29,398 bases of DNA, from NCBI GenBank assembly GCA_016758965.1, contig JAEPRB010000371.1:1-29398 (forward strand). The letters are read 5' to 3'. Both the position numbers and the translations under genes were made by a program. The DNA comes from Circinella minor (lineage: Eukaryota; Mucoromycota; Mucoromycetes; Mucorales; Lichtheimiaceae). Positions 10,187 to 20,278 of this stretch are shown in pieces; position 1 is the stretch's first letter; the number at the start of each line of letters is the position of its first letter. A model generated the notes under the pieces. The model made no database searches and had not been told where the DNA came from. It saw only the letters and a program-made list of their open reading frames with translations.

Positions 10187-11083
10187 TTAAATCGAAAAGT
10201 AAAGAAGAGTGGGTGGGAGGCGGATCGAATTGATGAGATGAGGGTTGGTTTGTAGGAGGAGCGGGGGAGTGATGATGAGGGTGTTTAGATTAGGGAAGCG
10301 ATCGATCAGATAGTTTGCAAATGCAACTCTATCACCTGTAAACCCATTAAGTTGCAAATTGATCAAATGAGTTTGCGGCACCCCGTGGAAAGGAGGAAAT
10401 ACGTCTCCAAATTGAAAACGAATTCCAGTAAACAGAACCTGTTGAAGGTTTGTATCTACCAAAGTTGAAATCATCATGCTAGTATGGTTAGCTGCCGGCA
10501 CTCTTGAAATGTGCACGGCAGCAAAAAGAGGACTTCGATTCCTCAATGTCATAAGCATATTTAGCGCTTGTCTGCTGCTTGTGTTGGACCCTACTCAAAT
10601 ATAAAGAATTGTAAGATATTCATTAGAACAGTCAATATACATACAATAATTAATAATATTCAAAAGCTTTATTACTAATGACTTTAGATTTTTGTTTATG
10701 TCACCGCTTTTAATATAGCATAAAATAACAACTTAGTATTCGTACTTACATATATGGTATTGATGAAGACGGCTTCCGAAGCGCTCCAATGTGTTGATTA
10801 ACTCTACACTGGGATTGTGTAGATTGAATACGAATGGGGTGTTTGCGTGGTAGGTGGTCAAAAAAGTGTCAAAGTCCTCGTCTCCAAGAACATTTAATAA
10901 TGGTACCTGTTGGCGGTACAATTGTAACCGCTCGACAGTCCATAAATGGGTTATCAAATGATTACGCCAAATTGGTCCGGCATGCAATGCATTAACGATA
11001 TCTTCAAACTCCAAATTAACAAAATCAAAAATACGTTGCAATATTTCGATGGGAAGTACGAGTAAAAAAAATTGGTTGTCCAT
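10187..11083 (-). CDS. F-box-like protein, two exons, unit 2 copy
   Basis: Identical in every base to the gene at 298-1194. Exon 1 is 10750-11083, the intron is 10591-10749 and exon 2 is 10187-10590, giving about 245 residues. The F-box-like segment covers residues 9-48 and a weak leucine-rich tail follows. If both copies are real, the cell has two identical genes with identical promoters and 3' ends, so they would be indistinguishable by short-read expression data. If the block is an assembly duplicate, only one gene exists. The neighbour downstream on the plus strand is the F-box/LRR relic at 12012. Confidence 0.7.
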
Positions 11084-11216
11084 GTTGTTGTAAATAAAAA
11101 GGTAGTCGTAAGGTTTTGTGATGTAAAATAAAAATAGTAGCTGTATGTAGTGAAAAAAGTTTAGAAAATGAAAATAAGATGTAAAAAGAATGTTTTCCTA
11201 CGTATCTAATCTGCTA

Positions 11217-11224
11217 TTTTTATA
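11217..11224 (-). promoter_or_regulatory. TATA-like box of F-box gene (unit 2)
   Basis: TATAAAAA on the minus strand, 134 bp upstream of the ATG at 11083. Same as the unit 1 copy. Confidence 0.4.
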
Positions 11225-12011
11225 GAAAAAATGTGTTTGACTGACAACAGCAATTCATAACTTTTCGAATTTGAATTTTGTATTTTGATACGTATGCTTT
11301 AGACGGCCATCTTAATTTGACAACAGTGCGATTAAAAATGTTCTGAGAGCTCATTGTTGTACTGTACATTATTGATTTATCGCTGATGTATTTTATTTAA
11401 AAACACGCACCCATGGTCACAAAGTACCGTATCTACAGTATAGTTGTGTTATTCAAGATCTTTTATAATGATTTTAAGTTATACGTATATTTATTATATA
11501 CATTAAATGTTTTACGTAGCTCTTTATATATGTATTACGTATAATGATAATTAAAACTCATGAGTGTATCAATGATGAATATTTACAGATAATATTTACG
11601 TAATGTACTCATAAAACTCAAGGTTGTCAACATTTGCTTATTTTTGTAGTTGACAACAATATCTTCCATTGTTTCCCGAAGAAAATGTTTTTATTTCTTC
11701 TTTCTGCGTCTTCTTGTTATATTTTAATTTTTTTGGGTCTTTGAGATAACGAGAAATGGAATGCGATTTGCCGTTTTTTTTTTTTTTTTTTTGATAGTTC
11801 TACTTAACGTCAACAGCCAAGAGTTGCTTTTTATAGTTTCACTTTTTTGTTCTAAACGAACGTAATAATTCAAAAGAAGCTGCATCGGTAGTATTTAATT
11901 TATTTATTTTTTGGTCATATTAGCAAAGTTCACGGATAGAAAAAAAAAACGATGATTTTAAAAGACTTGGTAACAGACATAGAGTGAGAACTATTGTGAG
12001 AAAAAATTAAG

Positions 12012-13730
12012 TTGCCTTTTGAGGATATACTTGTTTTGATATATGAGATGACGTTTACACAGGCTGAGTTAAATGACTCTTTAAGCTATCTCAGGAACAG
12101 TTGAACGCGTTTCAACTTCTATTAATCGTTTACACTAACCACAACAAAAACAGCATTATAAACAATAATGAGAACTGATCTTTTTTTAACGTCGAATACC
12201 ATCAAGATTGGAATTTATCTTTTTACCAACTTGGAATCAATTCTTGCGTCCGTAAGGCAGTAACAGAAATCTTGGAAGAAGGGGATGAAGAGTTTTTGAC
12301 ACGTAATAAAAAAGAATCGGTGCTTACCATTAGTACTGGAGAAACAAAACCTTTGTTTCTATTTTCTTTGAATGAATAACATGACTGATGAAAGGAACAG
12401 CTCTTTATTTTGAGGAGTAAAAGTTGTCAGCAAACAATTATCTTTTTAAAAGTTCAATGTTATGCTAATTCGTATTTCAAGAGCTTTCCGATTCTGTATT
12501 GGTTATGAACTTTCCTGGTGATAACGTATACAGAATAAGTCGTTGTTTTCCATATTATTATCAGCAGCAGCATCCCAATCATTAGAGCTGTCCAATCAAA
12601 CTATATAGCAATCCTTATTCAATTTCATCGTCATTGATATCATCTAGATCATCATCATCATCCGACTCGTCATCATCCAAAACAACAACAAAAAGCCAAC
12701 ACACAGGCACATTATTGACTTTTGAATCTTCAGTTCCGTACAAGTTATAAAGAGTAGCATACAACAAGTTTGATCATATATTTCTTTTACTTCTTCTCTT
12801 GACAATCACATCGAGCACTGGATTTGATACCAGGAATAACTTTTTGCCAGTAGTCTTCAAAGGACCATCCTGATTCTATTTCTCCTCTTTGTTATCCTTC
12901 AAAACATCTATTTTATCAACAATCATACTTTTATTCCTATTTGTATCATAATTCTTCTTTCTCTATATTCTTTGAAATCCACAACTGGACTTTTATATTT
13001 CTCAGTATTTGAAATAGACACATATTGATCAAGAATCTTGTGGTCGGATATATAGTAATAATGGACTTGCATCATTATACGACACGTTGAATACACTACC
13101 GCCAGAGTTGATAATAATAATGATTAGCTATTTGGCACTAATGGAGCTTTATTTCATTCTGCGTTGGTGCACAATCATATACATAAAATACAGTGACACG
13201 TTTACAGTTCTCCGCCAGTTTAAACAAAATATTGGTGGTACCGTAGAATCGTAACTAACAAGCGTTTAAATCTCACACACCCAGTTATACCTCGATGTCT
13301 GGAGTACCATCTATGCCATGTTAACCTCACCCGTATCCACTGCTATCTCTCCCATGTTACTTCATCAAACGATGGTGGTGTCATACGAATCTGGTTGTTA
13401 TAACTTTCAAAAAATTCGTAAGTGAATAGAATAATACAATCATCAAAATGAAAATAATAACTGTTATATGCTGAATGAGAATCACTATCTGACATGTATG
13501 TGTTATTATTATAACAGGTATCATTTCATACAGTCTAGTTGATTATGAGATCATTTTAATCGACTTGGAATATTTTCATATGGCTGTAACAAAATTGGGA
13601 ACTCCAAGCGATAATAATCATATTCTGGCGTTGGAAACTATTAGTAGCTTTCCAAATTTGACACATTTTATCATTGAGATCGTGTAGTCTACCAGATCGG
13701 AGCTGCTGCCAGATAATAATACCGTTTTCC
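12012..13730 (+). pseudogene. Degraded F-box/LRR-like relic, unit 2
   Basis: Second copy of the relic at 2123-3850. The F-box-like start lies at 12012 in the identical block. The LRR island at 13569-13691 reads LEYFHMAVTKLGTPS, then LETISSFPNLTHFII, and ends in TAG where unit 1 has TGA. Upstream, around 13300-13400, it differs from unit 1 by several indels. No continuous frame joins the islands. Confidence 0.45.
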
Positions 13731-14260
13731 ATTGTCACCTTTAGTTAATGGCCAACTAAGTGTTGCATAACCTCAGTTATTTGCGCTTGGGAACAACTTA
13801 CTTTTGGCAACGTGTTTGGATAGTTTTCGAACGAAGTGTGTTGTTTCACTTATCTTTGTCCCGCGATTTTTGAGGTGATTTGTCAAACCTTTAATAACAA
13901 CAATGTTAAATATCAATCATCTTTTTACAATTGATTCTTTGAATTACTAAATGTTTGCAAACATTTTTTACGACAGTCAAAAAAAAAGGAATACGCATTC
14001 CAGAAGCATCCACGGTCAACTTCTTTGAAAAGTAAGTTTATTTTTTAAATGGTTAATGAAAAATGAAACCCCGATTATAAAAGAGTTGCATAATAGTAAT
14101 AATAAAAATCATCTTTTCTTTTCTTTTAACCAGATAATTATTTCAAATCTTTCAAAAGGTTTTTTCACGGTATAGAAAACATGAATTGGAATCCGTTTCG
14201 TAGTATTCCGGATCCGGTCTGTAATCTGTGATGTGGAACATTAAAGCAGAACCACAACAA
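12671..14260. repeat. Tandem duplication, unit 2, diverged block
   Basis: Matches 2782-4400 with substitutions and indels. At about 14262 (GGGTAAAAAAAA) similarity switches from the 4250-4400 region to the start of SWIM paralog B near 7237. This marks the junction of a recombinant. Confidence 0.8.
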
Positions 14261-14282
14261 CAAGGGTAAAAAAAATCCTTAT

Positions 14283-15699
14283 TTGAAGAGGAGATTCGAC
14301 GAAGAAGATGATGATGAAGAAAAGGTGGTAGGGACAAAGGACGCCAAAAAAACGCGTACCTTTGTTCCTACAAAGGTGAAGTACGAAGGGGAAGCCAGTT
14401 CCTCCAAGGAGGAAAGTATTGATGACGAGGAGTTGGAGGTAAAGATAATGCAACAAAAGACAATGAAATAAAAAAAAGACTTTGAATTCAATGTACGTAC
14501 TAATTATTAAGTAACTTTTTCTTTTTCTTTTGACAGAATTTACAAGGCAGATTGCAGAAAATGTCAACAGAAAGGATGGTTGTTGTACAACGAACCATCC
14601 TAAGTGACGTCGAACAGCAATTCGATGGTAAATTTATTTTTTATTATTCTTTTAACAATGTTTAGTATATTAGCTCATTGATCGATATTTTTATATAATT
14701 ACAGTTCTTGGCAGTAAAAACAACGTAAGATATATTTTATATATTGAAACGGAGGATCAGCATAAACTTGTTTGTTTGTTGTTAATTTTTTTTTCTTTTT
14801 TTCTGATATTTATAAATTATTAGGTCTATAAAATTCGAATAGGAAGTGTTCCACATTTTCCGTGGCTTACATTGCAACCAGATATTCGTGTCAGCGCAAG
14901 ATTTCGAGCTTATTAATCCTTAGACTTGCCGCAGGATGTATGTATATCTTCTTTATCACGTCAATATTTTTTGATTCGAAATAATTAATTCAGTATCTAC
15001 TTTATAGGATTTGCTTGAAATCTTTGCTCATTGGTCGCCTGACCCACATATCATTGTAAGTAATGAAAAGAAAAAAAAACACGGTCTTTTTTAATGAGCA
15101 TATTAGGCGGAGTGGCATTAGGGACTCAGCCCAATCTGTTTGTACTCTAATAAATTTATGCGTGTATTCTCTTTTTATTTTTATGAGTCCCTTCAGGGAC
15201 TCATGTCGGGATTATTGCTCATTAAATATATCATTTTATACATTACGTGTACGTACTAAACCTCTTTTTTTTATACGACCTTTAGACTCATCAACAAATA
15301 CAACTTGCACTCGAAAAACAACTTTATGAAAAAGATACAACAGAAGGTATTTTGTATGTATCAACTAAATCATATACTTATTAACTCATACTTTGTTTTA
15401 CTCATAAATCTATATTACTTACTAATTACGTATATTTATTCAGAATAAAACAAAAACCTTTGCACACCTCTGACTGTCCCATTTGCTATGAAAACTTCAA
15501 ATTTAAAAAGAATCGCTCAAACATCATTTTTTGCAAAACTTGCGGAAATAATGTTCACGAAGTAAATGATTATAAATGATCTTTGATATAAATTGTTAAA
15601 TATAATAGATAATTCTAACTTTGTTTTATTATGTAATAGAATTGCTTTAACACCTGGAAAAATACTCGTAAAAACACAATCACTTGCTTATATTACTAA
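14283..15699 (+). pseudogene. SWIM-RING family paralog C, RING kept, SWIM destroyed
   Basis: Recombinant copy. Exons traceable by homology: to 14438, 14537-14627, 14705-14724, 14824-about 14936, 15008-15055, 15286-15353, 15444-15561 and 15640-15699. The ATG used in paralog B is absent. Exon 1 lacks 21 bp (an in-frame loss) next to the donor. In exon 4 the SWIM Cys/His residues are gone (only FPWLTLQP remains at the CKH site) and TAA follows. The later exons are still open and in phase: DLLEIFAHWSPDPHII, then THQQIQLALEKQLYEKD, then a RING: CPIC, FCKTC-GNNVHENC, W, then TC-LYY-stop. CGNNxHxxCFxxW is typical of MEKK1/ZSWIM2-like RING fingers, E3 ubiquitin-ligase modules. The last ligand, expected three residues after the final Cys, is Tyr (TAC), followed at once by TAA. 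Confidence 0.75.
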
Positions 15700-15835
15700 C
15701 CGGGATGAATAGCTGAAATAAAAAAGTAATAACATTTTTATTATATCATTATCATTATATATAATACATCATTATCACACCAAGTACACTAATAATAATA
15801 ATAATTCATCTTCTTGTAGTTTGCACAATATAACT

Positions 15836-16150
15836 TCTTTATGTATTGCACAACTTCTTTATAAATATTGCTTCTTTCTATTTTCTCTTTGCTTTGCTTT
15901 CTTTTATTATTATTATTATTGCATACTCTTCTTACTTTCTTTTGTTTTTTATTATTATTATTGCACACTCTTCTTCTTATTTTCTTTTTTATATATACAA
16001 ATTCACTTTGCAAACCTTTTTTTTTCTTTATTCTCTTATTAATAACATTATAGCTAGACGTTTATAAATATCACACACTAACCTTTTAGTTTTCTTGCAT
16101 ATCTACATATAAAAAAAATTAACTACTTGCTCACAGACACTTATAATTGT
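15836..16150. repeat. 3' flanking block shared with unit 1
   Basis: Nearly identical to 8068-8383. Here it lies 137 bp downstream of the RING exon stop, which is taken to be the ancestral arrangement. Confidence 0.85.
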
Positions 16151-16283
16151 GTTCAAAGATTTCCTTTTATATCAGCAAAACAATTTTTGTATTGGACTCA
16201 AAATCAGGTGATTGATCATCCTTTACACTAAACCCCTCTTGTCTGACTTTCTTTGTTTCGTCTTCTAAAAAAATATTATACAG

Positions 16284-17399
16284 TAGAGTGTATTTCACTT
16301 ACGTATAACAGCTAAAATCAAGAAATTGTTTCAATTTTGTCATTTAGAACACCGCTACTATATATAGTAGATATTATGTATATCGTGTAATGAAAGTGGG
16401 GAAAAAATCTCTGATCAGTGATGCTATGTAATATGGCGATATAAAGTATATTTCTTAGAGGAGATTTTTTTAACCAAGTTAGCCGCTTCATTGATTGAAA
16501 TGCTTTGTATATATGCAATTCAAAAAATTACGCGCTATAAAAAAAGGATTGAACTACAGCTGGATTCAATCGATAAGGGAAAGTCTAAGAAAAAAATCAA
16601 CCAAGTATTGTCTGAAAGCTTGAAATGAATAACCACTGTTAACTTGTATTGTTCGTTTTACTGCTCCAGTATCTTTTAATCCAGTTGCATTTGCAGTAGT
16701 AATTTTGATAGAGTTCAAAGATATGACTTGCATCCTCTGCAGTTTCATATAAAGAGCTGTTTTCTGTCTGCAGAGATCAGGCTATAAGGCTATGTAGTAG
16801 ATGTTTTACACAACAATTATTATTATCTTTGTATCTGCATACGTATCAGTTTATTTTCCATTTCTTTCTAGGATTGGAGCAAGATGATGATCAAACCAGA
16901 GCCAAACTTCCTTCAAAATTAGTTTTATGTACCTACACTTTTAAAATAGCAGATGTAATGCTTATCTGTTGTTGCAATTATAATGCCCCTTTTTCTATTT
17001 CTTCACATTTTCAGTATATTAGATATATATGTCCTATTTAACCATTTCACCTTTCATAGATGGATATAGACTAATCCACACAGTACTTGTACGTAGTTGC
17101 ACATTAAATTTATATGTTCTGCTTAGAAGATTGTGTGTAACATTGCGAAGATACATTAATAAGTTGTTTCAACTTTTTTCCACTCTCTGATAAAATTGAG
17201 CTTCAGCGATCAACTTTGACAACCTTCAGCTTCGTCACAACTTTTTTTTTGGAAAGCTAGTCTATAATAAATGTTTTAAATATGCATACGTAAAAATATA
17301 TGTTATCGATTAAAAAGTCAAAATATTAAGTTTGAATGCTTCTGAAGCTCTCTAAATTTGGGGTAAAATCCTGGCGGGTTATAAGTGAAATACACCCTA
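16284..17399. mobile_element. TA-flanked inverted-repeat DNA element (1112 bp)
   Basis: Element 16286-17397 with TA on each side. The left end GAGTGTATTTCACTTA and the inverted right end GGGTGTATTTCACTTA agree at 15 of 16 positions; after a small indel both continue with TATAAC. The homologous place in unit 1 (8798-8835, AAAAAAAATACATTACTG then TTGCATATCATTTATA) lacks it, so unit 1 acts as the empty site. A TA duplication and short TIRs fit the Tc1/mariner superfamily. No transposase is seen. One minus-strand frame (16566-16748, 60 residues, includes KRTIQVNSGYSFQAFRQYL) is unrecognised. Probably a non-autonomous element. Confidence 0.7.
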
Positions 17400-17690
17400 A
17401 TTTTTGCATATTATTTATAAATTTATAAAGATACACCAAGGGCAGTACATGCGATTCCTCTCTTCTTTATCCATTTTATTAGAGCAAGCAAATATTAAAT
17501 ACTGATTTACTATTTTTGTTGTGGATTCTTTAGTTATTTTATTTAAAAGCACGTACCATGAATAATGAGACACATCTACTTTTACGAATGCTACGTAAAA
17601 AACGTGATCAACTTTTTTTTAAGTATGATATCCTATCTATACCTGTGCTAATCGGAATGCTTTGTACTAACGTTGAATGGTATATTTATT

Positions 17691-17710
17691 ACGTACGTAC
17701 GTACGTACGT
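17691..17710. repeat. (ACGT)5 microsatellite
   Basis: Five perfect ACGT units in the context TATTACGT...ACGTATG, giving five overlapping TACGTA palindromes. It stands out because the same hexamer is over-represented across the window. Confidence 0.95.
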
Positions 17711-17955
17711 ATGATAAAAAGAAAAAATTGTTTTAGCTCTTTCTATATATAATATATTGATAATCCCACCCATTGGTGTAGCAATAATGTTTATTTCTTG
17801 TCTAGGATATTTACGTAATGATTTTATAATAAACCTTTTACGTACATATGCATCATTCTGCCCCAGCTATTGATTAATAAGAATTTTTTTTATAATAATT
17901 TCTTTTTTATCATTGGTACGTAGTAATATGAAACCAAATGTGGTCTCGATATTAT

Positions 17956-18790
17956 TACAGAGGATCCCCGTTAATTTCATATCCGTTAATTTTCACATCT
18001 CATTAACTTCACTGAAAATCAAGGAATGGTAAAAATAACAAAAGAACATTTTCACACACCCCGTTTATTTTATTTTCATAGCAGCTAATGGCATTGAATC
18101 CTTAACGGATATAATAAAAAAATATTTATGATATGTGATAAATATAAGGATTGTAATTAAATTATCATACAGGATGGGGTGATTTTTTATTACACCTCTG
18201 CATAATTTTCAATAGAGGTCAATACAATATTAATTTGCTTCTTATTTTCTCACTTTAAGTCTTTGGATACCGTACTAATGTTACGTAACATATGCATGTT
18301 ACGTACCTTAAAAAAATTGAACTCATTTTGACTCCGTATTGCCATTGATCGATTTGTTATGGTTTATGGGTGACTCAGCCAGCATACCATACTGCTCAGT
18401 TGTCAAAAAGCTAATGTGCAATTCGGTTGGTGTCATTTTGATATATATACGTAGAGCAAAATATATAACGATTGAAGATAAAAAGAAGCTAAATATGTTT
18501 CCAGCTCTTGGACTATAAATATATATATATATTTTAAAAAAAACATATTAAGGATGTGCTCAAATGAAAAGATTGAGTGTTTCAAAACGCATAGAGAACA
18601 AACACATAAATATAACTTATTAATAACTAATCTTTAGATATTCTAAAAAACATACATAGTGAGTTGGAGTATTCAATATATGCACATTCTTCGAAAAAAC
18701 AATTAATAGTATTCGTTGATTTTCACATCCCTTTATTTTCACAGGAAAAAATGAAAAATGCCCCTATGAAATTAACCGGGGCCCTCTGTA
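17956..18790. mobile_element. TA-flanked TIR element (831 bp), pogo/Tc1-like
   Basis: Element 17958-18788. The left end CAGAGGATCCCC-GTTAATTTCAT and the inverted right end CAGAGG-GCCCCGGTTAATTTCAT match along about 24 bp with few differences. Both sides are flanked by TA. TTTTCACA occurs four times just inside the ends (near 17990, 18046, 18719 and 18737), possibly subterminal transposase-binding repeats. CAG-starting TIRs with TA target sites are usual for pogo-like elements of the Tc1/mariner superfamily. No transposase frame is present, so it is non-autonomous. The 61-residue frame at 18664-18849 runs across the right end and is not a gene. Confidence 0.7.
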
Positions 18791-19662
18791 CAGCCATCGC
18801 GCGTTATAACAGTAAGCTTTTTGTAGATCTGAGATTTGCTAAGTGGTGAAATATCGTTAATTTTCTTCATAACAATACTGTATTCAAAAGGTATGGGGAA
18901 AATATCGTCATATTGAGCTGACAAATGATGTATTTTTTCTCTGAAAAAAAAGTAGAATAAAAAAAATAAAGATTAGTTTTTATTTATCACATAATTTCTA
19001 CGTATCTTCAAATTTTTCATCTGCCATATGATATCATAGTCAGTTATTACCAAGTGTTTAAGAATGATGCATTGGACGACATTATGTTTTTCTCTTTGAA
19101 ACATACGTACTATTGAAACATATTATCGTGATCTATACGTATTTATACAACATAATGAAATTGAATATTAAAGCGTTGTGCAATATGGATATTTTAATTG
19201 TTACATATTGTTTGCTCAACAAAGAGCCTACGTATTTAGTTAGAGTCTGGTTTCAAAAGAGGATGGATTGTCGTCAGAAGACTAATAGAATATAAAAATC
19301 TCCTCCTTTTTTTATTTTCGTTCCACTCCAATTTTTTCTTCAACATAGCAGTTAGATATTTTATTTAGTGATCTATTTCTCATGTGTCTGCACCCAGAAC
19401 CATAAAAAAAGTAACATATACAGTACAACTTTTCTTTGTGAGTATACTGCGGATAATAGGTCAGATTACGTATAATTGAAGCCGAAGAAAACAAAAGCTC
19501 AAGAATGTTTTGTGTAGTTTTTAGTCAATTCATCTATTCGTGGAAGGAATGGACACACCACACGCTTATATAAAGAAAACAGATTTTCAAAGAACGAGAC
19601 ATTTTTTTATTGTATGGTCAATTTCGTCTTTATTCAATCAATGAGGGGAAGAATGTATATTT
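18791..19662. other. Non-coding spacer
   Basis: AT-rich sequence with several TACGTA sites. Frames of about 60 codons on both strands show no recognisable motif. It ends at the reconstructed 3' end of the minus-strand F-box pseudogene. Confidence 0.5.
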
Positions 19663-19938
19663 TTATAAAATCATGAATCCATGATACGTACTACTGGTAG
19701 TAAAATTACTTGGTATGTTAAATCTACGTGTATGTTTCTTTGCATTATTGTAATAGCGCATGGCCAGTTACTGTATACTTACAATCGGGTTCGATCGATC
19801 AGTTTGAGGAAGCGTGTTATATCATAAAGAAACAGGTAGAATAAGAAGGACTCGAAAATATATTGTTACATCCCTTTTTCTCTTAGTTTATTTTAATATA
19901 TATATCTCTTATAATTATTCTTCTTTTTACTCTTACGT

Positions 19939-19983
19939 ATCATACTCTTTATCATCATACTCTTTATCATCATACTCTTTATC
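19939..19983. repeat. Three 15-bp tandem repeats in nested LTR
   Basis: ATCATACTCTTTATC three times in a row, followed by ATCATTATT-type trinucleotide sequence to about 20010. Confidence 0.9.
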
Positions 19984-20080
19984 ATCATTATTATTACCAT
20001 CATCATTATTATTATTTTTAACTTGAATAAATACCAAACGTTTACAAGCATTAATAACTAAGTTTAATCATAACTAATAA

Positions 20081-20168
20081 GATTCGATTTTACCTGAAAT
20101 TGGATTCGATTTTACCTGGAACAAGATTCGATTTTACCTGAAATTGTATTCACTTTCACCTGGAACAA
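20081..20168. repeat. Four 22-bp tandem repeats in U3 of nested LTR
   Basis: Units start at 20081, 20103, 20125 and 20147. The core is GATTCGATTTTACCTG, ending alternately in AAATTG and GAACAA, so the real period may be a 44-bp dimer. The fourth unit has TATTCACTTTCACCTG. They lie 37 bp upstream of the TATA box, so they are candidate enhancer-like elements. Confidence 0.85.
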
Positions 20169-20204
20169 GATTCGAATTAAGGACTTAGATAATTAAATAA
20201 TTAG

Positions 20205-20212
20205 TATAAAAA
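20205..20212 (+). promoter_or_regulatory. TATA box of nested LTR
   Basis: TATAAAAA in the context TTAGTATAAAAAGG, between the tandem repeats and the AATAAA at 20273. Confidence 0.55.
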
Positions 20213-20272
20213 GGATAGTTTCTTCCTTTCAAACAAGATAACAATTAGTTCACTCTCTTTCATTTTTATTGA

Positions 20273-20278
20273 AATAAA
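20273..20278 (+). terminator. Polyadenylation signal of nested LTR
   Basis: AATAAA about 60 bp after the TATA box, the usual order in a compact retroviral-type LTR (U3-TATA, R, polyadenylation). Confidence 0.5.

Larger units (their letters stand above)
9890..12670. repeat. Tandem duplication, unit 2, identical block
   Basis: Second copy of 1-2781, with no mismatch found by eye. The sequence just left of it (CATTAAAGAAAATACGTAAT, ending at 9885) cannot be compared, because unit 1 starts at the window edge. Confidence 0.95.
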
